From Chelatococcus sambhunathii (GTDB lineage: Bacteria > Pseudomonadota > Alphaproteobacteria > Rhizobiales > Methylopilaceae): a stretch of 64,000 nucleotides of DNA. The stretch lies in assembly GCA_031316315.1 (NCBI GenBank), contig JADBEO010000008.1, forward strand, positions 56,002-120,001. The letters are read 5' to 3'. The stretch's first letter is position 1; each line of letters opens with the position of its first letter. The position numbers and the translations under genes were made by a program. Of the stretch, positions 48,249 through 56,534 are shown piece by piece. The notes under the pieces were generated by a model, which was not told the origin of the DNA, did not search any database, and saw nothing but the letters and a program-made list of their open reading frames with translations.

Positions 48249-49661
48249 TCAGTGGTTCGCGTGCCCGCCGCCGCCCTTGCCGGCGGACTTGGGCTTGACG
48301 ACGTTCATCTCGACGGAGCCGGGCTTGGCCGCTTCGGCAGCGGCGCTTGGAGCTGCAGGGGGCTCGCCCTTCCATTCGAAGGCCACGGTCCCCGGCGGAT
48401 GCTCAAACCGGCCCGGATCGCGGTAATCGCCGCGCGCGAGGCCCTCGCGCACCTTCACGACCGAGAACATCCCGCCCATCTCGATCGCGCCGAACTGGCC
48501 AAAGCCCGTCATCATCGGCAGCGTGTTGTCGGGCAGGGGCATCTCCATCTCGCCCATGTCGGCCATCCCGGCCTGGCCCATCGGCATGTAGCCGGGGGCG
48601 AGCTTCCCGATGCGCTTGGCCACCTCCTTCTTGTTCACGCCGATGAAGTTCTGGAGCCCGTGTCCCATGGCGTTCATCGTGTGGTGCGACTTGTGGCAAT
48701 GGATCGCCCAGTCGCCGGGGACGTCGGCGACGAAGTCGAAGGCGCGCATCTGCCCGACCGCGCAGTCGATCGTGACCTCGGGCCAGGCGGTGGCCTCCGG
48801 AACCCAGCCGCCGTCCGTGCACGACACCTTGAAGTCGTAGCCGTGCATGTGGATCGGGTGGTTGGTCATGGTGAGGTTGCCGAACCGCACCCGGACCCTG
48901 TCGCCCTTCGCCGCCACGAGGTGGTCGATGCCGGGGAAAACCCGCGTGTTCCAGGTCCAGAGGTTGAAGTCCGTCATCTCGGCGACGCGCGGCACGTAGG
49001 CGCCGGGCTCGATGTCGTAGGCCGACATCAGGAAGACGAAATCGCGGTCGACGCGCCGGAAGGCGGGATCCTTCGGGTGCACGACGAAGAAGCCCATCAT
49101 GCCCATGGCCATCTGGACCATCTCGTCGGCGTGCGGGTGATACATGAAGGTCCCGCTCTTCCTTAAGCCGAACTCGTAGACGAAGGTCTGGCCGGGCTTG
49201 ATGTGCGGCTGGGTGAGGCCGCCGACGCCGTCCATGCCGGACGGCAGAAGCTGCCCGTGCCAATGCACCGTGGTGTGCTCCGGCAGCCTGTTGGTGACGA
49301 AGATCCGGACCTTGTCGCCCTCGACGGCCTCGATGGTCGGTCCCGGCGACTGCCCGTTGTAGCCCCAGAGGTGCGCGACCATGCCCGGGGCGAGCTCCCG
49401 CACCACGGGCTCGGCGACGAGGTGGAATTCCTTCCAGTCGCCGTTCATGCGCCACGGCGCAGTCCAGCCGTTCAGCGTGACCACGGGGTTGTAGTCGGGG
49501 CCGGTGGTCGGGACGAGCGGAGGCTGCATGGTCGCGTGCCTCATAAAGGCGGCCTCGGGGACCGAGGCGGCCTGAACGCGGCCGGAGACGGCGCTCGCAG
49601 CGACCAGCGTGGTGGCTCCCGCCGCAGAGGCGGACAGGAAGGATCGGCGCGAGACGGCCAT
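48249..49661 (-). CDS. Multicopper oxidase (copper tolerance, CopA-like)
   Basis: This 470-residue enzyme starts at ATG 49661 after GGGAGA and carries a Tat signal (SRRSFLSASAAGA). All four copper motifs are visible: HWHGQLLPSGMDG, HPHADEMVQM, HPIHMHGYDF and the cysteine-containing HCHKSHHTMNAM near the end of the oxidase fold. The last 100 residues are rich in Met and Gly (GYMPMGQAGMADMGEMEMPL), typical for copper-resistance oxidases that oxidise Cu(I) to Cu(II) in the periplasm. Confidence 0.94.
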   Translation of the reverse strand: MAVSRRSFLSASAAGATTLVAASAVSGRVQAASVPEAAFMRHATMQPPLVPTTGPDYNPVVTLNGWTAPWRMNGDWKEFHLVAEPVVRELAPGMVAHLWGYNGQSPGPTIEAVEGDKVRIFVTNRLPEHTTVHWHGQLLPSGMDGVGGLTQPHIKPGQTFVYEFGLRKSGTFMYHPHADEMVQMAMGMMGFFVVHPKDPAFRRVDRDFVFLMSAYDIEPGAYVPRVAEMTDFNLWTWNTRVFPGIDHLVAAKGDRVRVRFGNLTMTNHPIHMHGYDFKVSCTDGGWVPEATAWPEVTIDCAVGQMRAFDFVADVPGDWAIHCHKSHHTMNAMGHGLQNFIGVNKKEVAKRIGKLAPGYMPMGQAGMADMGEMEMPLPDNTLPMMTGFGQFGAIEMGGMFSVVKVREGLARGDYRDPGRFEHPPGTVAFEWKGEPPAAPSAAAEAAKPGSVEMNVVKPKSAGKGGGGHANH

Positions 49662-49675
49662 GGTCTGTCTCCCGG

Positions 49676-51109
49676 TCAATGGGGCGAGGCCGCGGATGCG
49701 GAGGGCGCCGACGCGGCGGCGGCCTGAGGCGCGGCGGACGGTGCGCCGCCCCCGATCAGGGCCGCCTGGAAGTCGACGTCGGCGATGAAGAAGTCGCGCT
49801 TGGCGCGGATCGCCGCGACGTTGCTCGCGACGTTCTCTCGGGCGTTGGTCAGGAGCTCGAAGGCGTCGACCAGCATGCCGTTGTAGCGGAGCAGGGACTC
49901 CTCGGAGATCGTCTTGCGGAGCGGCAGGACCCTCGTCTGGTAGGAGCGTGCAATGTCGTGGCGGCCGCGCCAGGTCTGGTAGGCCTCGCGGGCCTCCGAG
50001 CGCGCGTTGACGGCCTTCTCCAGCAGGCGGTTGACCGCGCCCATGTAGGTCTCGCGGGCTCTCGCCGATCGCGCCTTTCCGAAGTCGAAGATCGGGATCT
50101 GGACGGCGACCTCGAACCCCTCGGGGTTGGCCTTCTCACCCTCGGCCGAGCGGGCCCGATTGGCGATCCCCGTGACCTCCAGCATGGAGATCGCCCGGGT
50201 CTGCTCGGTGAGCCCATATCCTTGGGCGAGCGCGTCGAGCTCGAGGCGGTCGGCGATGATGTCGACGCGGCGGGTGAGCGCCGCGGCCTCGACGTCGCCC
50301 TGTGGCTTCAGCTTCGGGAGGCCCGGCAGCCGGCCCGGCAGCTTGAAGTCGGCGTCCTGTCCCCAGAGTCCGAGTCGCCGCGTGAGCCCCTCGCGCTCCC
50401 TGGCGGCGTCGAGCCGCGCCTCGGCGAGTTCGGTCGAGACCTCCGCGTAGAGCGCGCCCGACCGCGCCTGGTCCAGCTTCGTCGACGCTCCGGTCTCCCC
50501 GAGCTTGCGGGTGAGCTCGGCCGCCGCGCCCGCCGAGGCTCTTGCGGTCTCGAGGAAGCCGACGGTCTCTCGCGCCGCCACGGCCCGGATCCAGGTTCGG
50601 CGCGCCTCGGCGGCCGTGCGGAACGTCGAGGCGATCGCCTTCTGCTGCGCCGCGCGGAACTCCGTCTCCGCGATCCTGGCGCGTCGAGGCAGCGTCAGGA
50701 GCTGCAGGAGATCGGCGATGAGCCGACGCTCGACGTCGAGGTCTCCCGACCCAGCCACGCGCTCGAGCGAAACGGTCGGCGACGGGGGGAGGCTCGCCTC
50801 CACGTATGCGGCCTCGGAGACGCCAAGGGCGTTGTATTCCGCCTGCAGGCCGCGGTTGTTCAGCAGCGCGATCTGGACGGCGCCGTCGGCGGTCAGCGGC
50901 CGGGCCAGGAGCGCGCGGACGCGGCCCTCGACCGCCGCTGCGTCAGCCGGGGTCACGATCTTCGCAGTGTCCTTGCCGAGCTCCAGCGAGACCCGCGAGA
51001 CGACGGGGGCCATGCCGCCGTCGGGCGAGACGGACGCGCAGGCGGCGAGCGTGGCCGCGGCCGCCGCGACCAGGGTCGCCTTTGCCAGCCGCGTTCGGGC
51101 CGCGACCAT
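49676..51109 (-). CDS. TolC-family outer-membrane lipoprotein (CusC-like)
   Basis: This 477-residue outer-membrane efflux protein starts at ATG 51109 (TGATG overlap with the previous gene, GGGGGG ahead). The signal ends in a lipobox, ATLAAC. Two long helical repeats of the OEP family follow (LTADGAVQIALLNNRGLQAEY near residue 75, and VAVQIPIFDFGKARSARARE near 345). The inner-membrane pump and adaptor (CusA, CusB) are not in the window, so it must work with components encoded elsewhere. Confidence 0.9.
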   Translation of the reverse strand: MVAARTRLAKATLVAAAAATLAACASVSPDGGMAPVVSRVSLELGKDTAKIVTPADAAAVEGRVRALLARPLTADGAVQIALLNNRGLQAEYNALGVSEAAYVEASLPPSPTVSLERVAGSGDLDVERRLIADLLQLLTLPRRARIAETEFRAAQQKAIASTFRTAAEARRTWIRAVAARETVGFLETARASAGAAAELTRKLGETGASTKLDQARSGALYAEVSTELAEARLDAAREREGLTRRLGLWGQDADFKLPGRLPGLPKLKPQGDVEAAALTRRVDIIADRLELDALAQGYGLTEQTRAISMLEVTGIANRARSAEGEKANPEGFEVAVQIPIFDFGKARSARARETYMGAVNRLLEKAVNARSEAREAYQTWRGRHDIARSYQTRVLPLRKTISEESLLRYNGMLVDAFELLTNARENVASNVAAIRAKRDFFIADVDFQAALIGGGAPSAAPQAAAASAPSASAASPH

Positions 51110-51333
51110 CACATGCCCCCCGGATTCTTCGGGGCGACGGCCCGGTTCTGATCCGCCCATGGCTTCGGCGGCACGGGCCGGTGGTCGGCAGTGCCCGCCG
51201 TGACGGATGCGTATCGAGCGGGCGCCGCCCGGACCGTCGGGTCGGATGGATCGCGCCCCGCCACCGGAGGCGGCGGGAGCGTGGCGCAGCCTGCCAGCAG
51301 CGACGCTGCGGCGGCCGTGAGGAGCGGCTTCAT
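51109..51333 (-). CDS. Small lipoprotein of the copper operon, 74 residues
   Basis: This short secreted protein has a clear lipoprotein signal (MKPLLTAAAASLLAGC, lipobox LAGC) followed by a proline-rich stretch and a polar tail. The stop overlaps the TolC-like gene start. Similar small lipoproteins accompany copper clusters in related bacteria. There is no recognisable domain. Confidence 0.75.
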   Translation of the reverse strand: MKPLLTAAAASLLAGCATLPPPPVAGRDPSDPTVRAAPARYASVTAGTADHRPVPPKPWADQNRAVAPKNPGGM

Positions 51334-51456
51334 GTGAACCCCGGGATCTGAACGAGCGGACGCGGGCGGCGCGGGATGCGCGCCGCGTGGTGCGGTCGGT
51401 CAGGTCTCACGGGTGCTGCGCGGGCGCGGGAAGGGCACCCGGAACGTCAGCGAGAC

Positions 51457-51867
51457 TCAGCCGACCGTGGCGGCCAGCGGTCTCGGAGGTCGCTTGACGT
51501 GGGTCATGGGGCCGCTGTGGGCGGTCGGCTCCGGCAGGGACGGCCCCGCGGTCGCCTCGATGGGCAGGGGCGTCAGAACGCCGAGCTCCTCGGACATCGC
51601 GGCGTGGCAGACGTTGCTGCAGCAGCGCGTCTTGTCCGACTGGCCGTGGCCCCGGCAGTCCGCGTCGGCGGCCGACGCGGCGACGTCCGCCGCCCGGCCT
51701 TCCGCCGATGCCTCATCAGAGATGTCCTCAACCGAGGACAGCTGCCGCGACTGCTCCGCGGCGGGCGGAGCGTCGTGCCCGGTGTGCGCCTCGCTCGGCG
51801 TCGCCCAGGCGGCGGCCACGAAGACGGCGAACACGAGGGCGGCGAGCATGCGCAGGATGGCGGTCAC
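51457..51867 (-). CDS. Secreted cysteine/histidine-containing protein of the copper operon
   Basis: This 136-residue protein has a signal peptide (LRMLAALVFAVFVAAAWA) and, after it, HTGHDAPP and a later DKTRCCSNVCHAAM cluster that could bind metal. Its start overlaps the csoR stop by 4 bases, so it is co-transcribed with the copper regulator. I do not recognise a named family. A copper-binding or sensing role is inferred from context and ligand residues. Confidence 0.75.
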   Translation of the reverse strand: MTAILRMLAALVFAVFVAAAWATPSEAHTGHDAPPAAEQSRQLSSVEDISDEASAEGRAADVAASAADADCRGHGQSDKTRCCSNVCHAAMSEELGVLTPLPIEATAGPSLPEPTAHSGPMTHVKRPPRPLAATVG

Positions 51868-52139
51868 CCCCGCACCCTCCCGAGCACGCTGACGAGCTCC
51901 GCCACCTTCTGACGCTGCTCGTCCTTGTCGCCTGACTGGATCGCGTTCTCGACGCAGTGGCCAACGTGGTCCTTGAGGATCTCCTCCTCGACCCGCTTGA
52001 GAGCGGCCCGGACGGCGGAGATCTGGGTGACGACATCGATGCAGTAGCGGTCCTCCTCGAGCATGCGCGCGATGCCGCGAACCTGGCCTTCAATCCGGCC
52101 CAGCCGCCTCGCGCAGGAGGTTTTGGTGCAGCACTGCAT
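51864..52139 (-). CDS. csoR: CsoR/RcnR-family metal-sensing repressor
   Basis: This 91-residue all-helical repressor has the family opening RLGRIEGQVRGIARMLEEDR. The Cu(I) triad C-H-C is complete as the cysteine in RYCIDVVTQ, and the histidine and cysteine in LKDHVGHCV, so this is a copper CsoR rather than FrmR or RcnR. It heads the leftward operon and has a perfect operator 11 bases upstream, indicating autorepression relieved by Cu(I). Confidence 0.93.
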   Translation of the reverse strand: MQCCTKTSCARRLGRIEGQVRGIARMLEEDRYCIDVVTQISAVRAALKRVEEEILKDHVGHCVENAIQSGDKDEQRQKVAELVSVLGRVRG

Positions 52140-52149
52140 GATCGGAAAT

Positions 52150-52164
52150 TACCCCACTGGGGTA
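52150..52164. promoter_or_regulatory. CsoR operator
   Basis: TACCCCACTGGGGTA is a 15-base palindrome (TACCCCA-C-TGGGGTA) of the GC-tract type bound by CsoR proteins. It lies 11 bases before the csoR start and is the only such site seen in the copper region, so it probably controls the whole operon. Confidence 0.8.
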
Positions 52165-52241
52165 TACCTGGCAAGCGCAGGCCGTGTGCCGGGCGCTGAC
52201 AAGCGCGGCTCCGCCGTCGCCAGCTGGGGCTGCGCAGTCAT

Positions 52242-53027
52242 CTAGTCCCTGACCACCGTGCAGGTCTCGTCCCGCGCCCAGTCGGCGAAGCTGAGGTAGT
52301 AGGCGCGGACATCGGCGTAACCCGCGCGCAGGGCCGCCGCCGCCGCGAGCGCCGCCCGCCCGCCTCCGTCGCAGTGAGTGACGAGGTGGTCGCCCGGACC
52401 GAATCCGGCGGCCTCGAGCCGCGCCCTGAGGTCTTCAGGCGAGCGGACGGATCCGTGATCCAGCAGGTCGGCATGGGCGAGAAGCCGCGCTCCGGGCAGG
52501 TGGCCGCCGCGGCTGTTCTTGCGCAGGTCGTCGCCGTGGTGCTCGGCCGCGGTCCGCGCGTCGAGAACGCTGACCCCGTCGCCCAGCTCGGCCTTCAATC
52601 GTTCGCGGTCGACGAGGCCGACCGCGCCCGCTCCAGGTTGCGCGACGAAGCCCGCGCCCGACGGCGCTTCGCCCGCCGGCAGAGGAACGACCTCGGACAG
52701 CGCCGGCCATCCGCCGTTCACGATCGCGGCGCGGATCCCGAAATGCTGGAGGATGAACCAGACTCGCGCGGCTTCAGTCATGCGGCCGTCGTCGTAGACC
52801 GCCGCGACCGTCTCGCCGTCGAGCCCGAGCGCCCGGATCTCGCCGCCCCAGAAGGCGGCGTTGGAGAGGTCCGTCTCGGGCGCCTTCGCGGCCTGCTCCC
52901 ACCGTCCGATCGGGACCAGGGCCGCGTTCGGCGCGTGACCGGACGCGAACGCAGATGCGTCGCGGACGTCGACGTAGCGGATCGGCGCCGTGATGGCCGA
53001 AGGTTCGATGATGGGATCGTTGGGCAT
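52242..53027 (-). CDS. Two-domain rhodanese-like sulfurtransferase
   Basis: This 261-residue protein has an N-terminal rhodanese domain (YVDVRDASAFASGHAPNA) lacking a catalytic cysteine and a C-terminal active domain with VSVLDARTAAEHHG and the loop THCDGGGRA holding the cysteine near residue 220. It resembles thiosulfate or mercaptopyruvate sulfurtransferases. It is upstream of csoR on the same strand but outside the operator. Possible roles are sulfide or thiol handling under metal stress. Confidence 0.88.
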   Translation of the reverse strand: MPNDPIIEPSAITAPIRYVDVRDASAFASGHAPNAALVPIGRWEQAAKAPETDLSNAAFWGGEIRALGLDGETVAAVYDDGRMTEAARVWFILQHFGIRAAIVNGGWPALSEVVPLPAGEAPSGAGFVAQPGAGAVGLVDRERLKAELGDGVSVLDARTAAEHHGDDLRKNSRGGHLPGARLLAHADLLDHGSVRSPEDLRARLEAAGFGPGDHLVTHCDGGGRAALAAAAALRAGYADVRAYYLSFADWARDETCTVVRD

Positions 53028-53040
53028 GGCAGACCTGTGC

Positions 53041-53196
53041 GCATTGTTCAGCTTGGAGGCAGGAAAGCGCCAAGCCCGCGAGCGCGCAGGCCGCGAGCGT
53101 CGGCATCATACCGTTCTTGAAGCGCAGCATCGCGACCATCGCGCCCGCCGCGAGCAGCGCCGCCCGCCAGTCGATCGAGGCGCAGCCACACGGCGA
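53041..53196 (-). pseudogene. Relic of a chromate transporter (chrA) C-terminus
   Basis: Read leftward after a stop at 53197-53199, the frame encodes a hydrophobic tail including IDWRAALLAAGAMVAML, then RFKNGMMPTLAACALAGLAL, which resembles the last two helices of ChrA. There is no start and nothing of the preceding 350 residues, so this is a leftover fragment beside the rhodanese gene. Assignment rests on the pattern alone and is moderate. Confidence 0.5.
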
Positions 53197-53372
53197 TCAA
53201 CCCGAAGCGCCTGACCCGAGTTGGGGCTCGACGTGACGAAGTTCGCCGCGGGCGAACGTCTCGCGCGCCGCAGCTCGGACGCGGGGGCGACAGACCCGTA
53301 ACATACGAGCAAGCGTTACGGGCGCATGCGCGTCGAAGAGTTGAAGAAGCTTTTAGGACAAAGGCTTAAGTC

Positions 53373-53447
53373 TGGCTGGGGCGGGAGGATTCGAACCTCC
53401 GCATGGGGGAATCAAAATCCCCTGCCTTACCGCTTGGCTACGCCCCA
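53373..53447 (-). tRNA. tRNA-Gln (anticodon TTG)
   Basis: Read leftward, the 75 bases begin TGGGGCG and end CGCCCCA-G-CCA, giving a perfect 7-base acceptor stem with encoded CCA. The anticodon arm GGGGA-TTTTGAT-TCCCC presents TTG, reading CAA glutamine codons, and the T loop is GTTCGAATC. It lies alone between the chrA relic and an MBL-fold gene. Confidence 0.96.
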
Positions 53448-53525
53448 ACGACCGGCTAGGCCGGTGAGCGGTTTGGATAGCGGCAGCCGCGACCCGCCGC
53501 AACATCCCCGCGAGGTGAGGCCGGC

Positions 53526-54440
53526 ATGTCCGATACGCTCGATCTCGACCGCACCATCGACGCCCCCGCCGGCGCCGTGGTCGAGGTCGCGCCGAACGTC
53601 CGGCGCGTGGTCGCGCCAAATCCCTCGCCCTTCACCTTCACGGGCACCGCGACCTACGTCGTCGGGCGCGGCCGGGTCGCGATCGTCGATCCGGGGCCGG
53701 ACCACGACGGTCACCGCGCCGTCGTGCTGGAAGCCCTCGCCGGCGAGAGCGTCGAGGCGATCGTCGTCACCCATACCCACATGGACCACACGGCCGGCGT
53801 CCGCGCGATGGCGGCGGCGACCGGCGCGAAAGTCGTGGGGGCCGCGCCGCATCGCTCCTTCCGCGCGCTGCACGACGGCGAGACCAACCGGCTCGACGCC
53901 AGCGCCGACACGGCCTACCGGCCGGATCTCGAGCTTCGGGACGGCGAGGGGGTCTCCGGTCCGGGATGGTCGCTGGTCGCGATCGCGACGCCCGGCCACA
54001 CCGCGAACCACCTCTGCTTCGCGATGCCCGAGAACCGGCTGCTGCTTTCGGGCGACCACGTGATGGCCTGGTCGACGACCATCGTCGCCCCGCCGGACGG
54101 GGCGATGGGGCCGTACGTCGCCTCGCTGAAGACGCTGATCGCGCGGGAGGAGGAGCTCTATCTGCCGGGCCATGGTCCGGCGGTTAAGAACGCGCGGGCC
54201 TTCACGCGACATCTGCTCGGCCACCGGCTGATGCGCGAGACGGCGATCCGCGAGCGGCTGGCGAGCGGGCCGCGAACGATCCCGGAGATCGTGGCCGAGC
54301 TCTACCGCGGCGTCGATCCGCGGCTGGCGGGCGCCGCCGGCCTGTCGGTCTTCGCCCATCTCGAGGAGCTTTGCGCGCGCGGGCTTGCGGCGACGGAGGG
54401 CCCGCCGCGGCTCGACGGCGTGTTCCGCGCACCAGGCTAA
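53526..54440 (+). CDS. MBL-fold metallo-hydrolase (LACTB2-like)
   Basis: This 304-residue metallo-beta-lactamase-fold protein has the metal site THTHMDHTAG at residues 82-91, further ligand histidine in ATPGHTANHLC near 158, aspartate in SGDHVMAW near 175 and histidine in LPGHGPAVKN near 217. The C-terminal winged-helix-like part (TIPEIVAELYRGVD) is typical of LACTB2-type hydrolases, which act on RNA or thioesters. There is no signal peptide. The biological substrate is unknown. Confidence 0.9.
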   Translation: MSDTLDLDRTIDAPAGAVVEVAPNVRRVVAPNPSPFTFTGTATYVVGRGRVAIVDPGPDHDGHRAVVLEALAGESVEAIVVTHTHMDHTAGVRAMAAATGAKVVGAAPHRSFRALHDGETNRLDASADTAYRPDLELRDGEGVSGPGWSLVAIATPGHTANHLCFAMPENRLLLSGDHVMAWSTTIVAPPDGAMGPYVASLKTLIAREEELYLPGHGPAVKNARAFTRHLLGHRLMRETAIRERLASGPRTIPEIVAELYRGVDPRLAGAAGLSVFAHLEELCARGLAATEGPPRLDGVFRAPG

Positions 54441-54443
54441 GGC

Positions 54444-55247
54444 TCAGGGCGCCGCGTTCGCGGCGGTCGTGAGATCGGCGAGGAAACTCCTGATCCTGGC
54501 GGCGTTGGAGCCGAAATCGGAGGGACCGATCCGCGAGGCCGAGCGCATGTCGACCCGCGCCCCGTCGCCATCCGGGCGGATGCGGATCGTCACGTCCTCC
54601 GACAGTCCGAGGATCGTGGTGCTGGCGACGGCCTCGATGCGGCCGCGCGGAGGCCCGCCGCGCGGATAGGAGGTCGGGCCGAGAAGGCGCCACTTGCGGT
54701 CCTCAACCAGCCCGAGCGCGAGGTTCGAAACCTCCTCCGGCGACAGTTGCAGCGACAGGCTCCTCACGTCCGGATAGTGCGTACGCTGGCTCTCGGCCTG
54801 GGAGGCGGGGATATCCCCTGGGACCGGGAGGTCCGAGCGGCCGCGGTCGAACCGCGCACGATCGAAGCGCGGCGGATCGGCGAGGTCGGTCGACACGTCT
54901 ATCGTCGCCAGCGGCGCGGCGAAGCCGTTCGCCGCCGCGACATAAACAGGCCCGGCCAGCAGCAGGAGCGCGAGCGCGACCGCGAACATCGCGCGCACGC
55001 CCCCGGTGCGGCCGGTCCGCCAGACCACGGCCATGGCGAGGATCGCCAGCGGAATGGCGAGGATCGCCAGCGCGAGCCCCGACAGGAACGCCACGAAGCC
55101 GGCGTAGGCCTCCACCGCATGGGTGCGGATGAGGACGAAGGCGTAGAGCGTCACCAGCGCGGCGAACAGCGCGAGCGACACGGCGAGCCGCGCGAGGACC
55201 GAGGCCTCGGCCTTCTGCAGGCGGGGCAGGGGCGAGAGGCGCTTCAT
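54444..55247 (-). CDS. DUF1499 membrane protein
   Basis: This 267-residue protein has three N-terminal transmembrane segments (about 20-42, 49-72, 85-108) and then a soluble DUF1499 domain (YPDVRSLSLQLSPEEV to the end). The start overlaps the M48 protease stop by 4 bases (ATGA). The function of the family is unknown. It ends the three-gene membrane operon. Confidence 0.85.
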   Translation of the reverse strand: MKRLSPLPRLQKAEASVLARLAVSLALFAALVTLYAFVLIRTHAVEAYAGFVAFLSGLALAILAIPLAILAMAVVWRTGRTGGVRAMFAVALALLLLAGPVYVAAANGFAAPLATIDVSTDLADPPRFDRARFDRGRSDLPVPGDIPASQAESQRTHYPDVRSLSLQLSPEEVSNLALGLVEDRKWRLLGPTSYPRGGPPRGRIEAVASTTILGLSEDVTIRIRPDGDGARVDMRSASRIGPSDFGSNAARIRSFLADLTTAANAAP

Positions 55248-56422
55248 CGGGACGGTCCGCAGACGCGCCTGAGGGCGAGATAGTCGGCGGCGTCCATGAT
55301 CGGGGTCGTCGGTCCCTCGCCGGCGGCTTTGTCGATCGCGGACTGGCGCTCGGCGGTCTGCGGGTGGGAGGACAGCCAGTCCATGATAGAGCCTCCCTCG
55401 TCCTTGGCCTCGGGCTTCTCCGCCTGATCCTTCTTTTCCTTGTCCTCGGCCGCCTTGCCGTCCTCGCGGTCGCGCGCGGTGAGGCGGGTGAGCAGGGTTC
55501 CCACCGCCTTGGCGTCCGCCCCGAGCGATTTCATCAGGCCGACCGCGTACATGTCCGCGTCTCGCTCGGCTTCGCGGGAATAGGAGGCCTCGCTCGCCGC
55601 CTGGGCGATGGCGATCGCCGCCGCGCCGCCGACGAAATCGCCGATGACGAAGCCGAGCACCAGCGACGTGCCGCCGGCAGCGAGGGCGTGGCGGGTGCCG
55701 TCGCGATGGGCGACGTGGCCGATCTCGTGGGCGAGCACGCCGGCGATCTCGTCGCCGGAGATGGATTCCTGCAGCAGGCCGTCCATCAGGTAGATCGGCC
55801 CGCCCGGCAGAGCGAGCGCGTTCACCATCTCGCTCCGCACTGCGATGATCCGGACCGGGACAGGCAGGCCGGCGGCGTCCGACAGACGTTCTGACAACCG
55901 GTCCAGCGCCTCCCGGCCAGGACGCTCCTGCGAGCCGGCGCCGCATTCGAAGTCGCCGGGCCCGGTCGGCAGCATGGCGCGGAGCTGGACGTCCGCGGCC
56001 CGCCCCATGCGCTGGTCGACGCTCCAGGGCAGCAGGGGCGTCACGGCGGCGGCGATCTGCGGAATGCCGAAGAAGCCGAAGATCGTCAGGGAGACGACGG
56101 CGAACAGGCTCCAGAACACGACCTTTCGCGTCACGCCGCTCTCCGCGACGAGCGAGGCGCCGAGCCTGGGCGAGAGCCGCCGCACGTCGCCGGCCAGCGC
56201 GGCGTCGCGGATTTCGAGCCGCGCCAGCGGAGGCCCGCCCTCGCGCGAAAGTCTGAGCATGCCGTCCGGCGCGGAGAGCTCCCTGAGGGCGTCGTAGGGC
56301 CAGACGTCAAGCCGGCTTCCGTCGGGGCGCAGAATAAGGAGATCGTGCTCGAGCGCGACGTGGACGTCCTGCCGACGGCTGGTCAGCCCGTCGAAGAACA
56401 CGGCGGTCCCGGTCGTGGTCAC
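55244..56422 (-). CDS. M48-family metalloprotease, membrane-bound
   Basis: This 392-residue protein starts at GTG 56422. An N-terminal soluble part (about 1-95) precedes one or two hydrophobic segments (VFWSLFAVVSLTIFGFFGI). The peptidase domain has zinc motif HEIGH at 232-236 and a downstream glutamate region SREAERDADMYAVG. Charged Lys/Glu-rich sequence follows near residue 325. It belongs to the Oma1/HtpX-like group of quality-control proteases. Coupling with DUF898 and DUF1499 genes suggests membrane-protein maintenance. Confidence 0.88.
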   Translation of the reverse strand: MTTTGTAVFFDGLTSRRQDVHVALEHDLLILRPDGSRLDVWPYDALRELSAPDGMLRLSREGGPPLARLEIRDAALAGDVRRLSPRLGASLVAESGVTRKVVFWSLFAVVSLTIFGFFGIPQIAAAVTPLLPWSVDQRMGRAADVQLRAMLPTGPGDFECGAGSQERPGREALDRLSERLSDAAGLPVPVRIIAVRSEMVNALALPGGPIYLMDGLLQESISGDEIAGVLAHEIGHVAHRDGTRHALAAGGTSLVLGFVIGDFVGGAAAIAIAQAASEASYSREAERDADMYAVGLMKSLGADAKAVGTLLTRLTARDREDGKAAEDKEKKDQAEKPEAKDEGGSIMDWLSSHPQTAERQSAIDKAAGEGPTTPIMDAADYLALRRVCGPSR

Positions 56423-56534
56423 GGCGTACGCCTCACAAATTCCAGAACGCGCCGAAGTCCGCCGGCGCGCCGAAGCGCAGTTGTGCCAGAGGCCGCGCGC
56501 CGCCGCCACTTCGTCGAACGCGCCGCGCCCGCTG

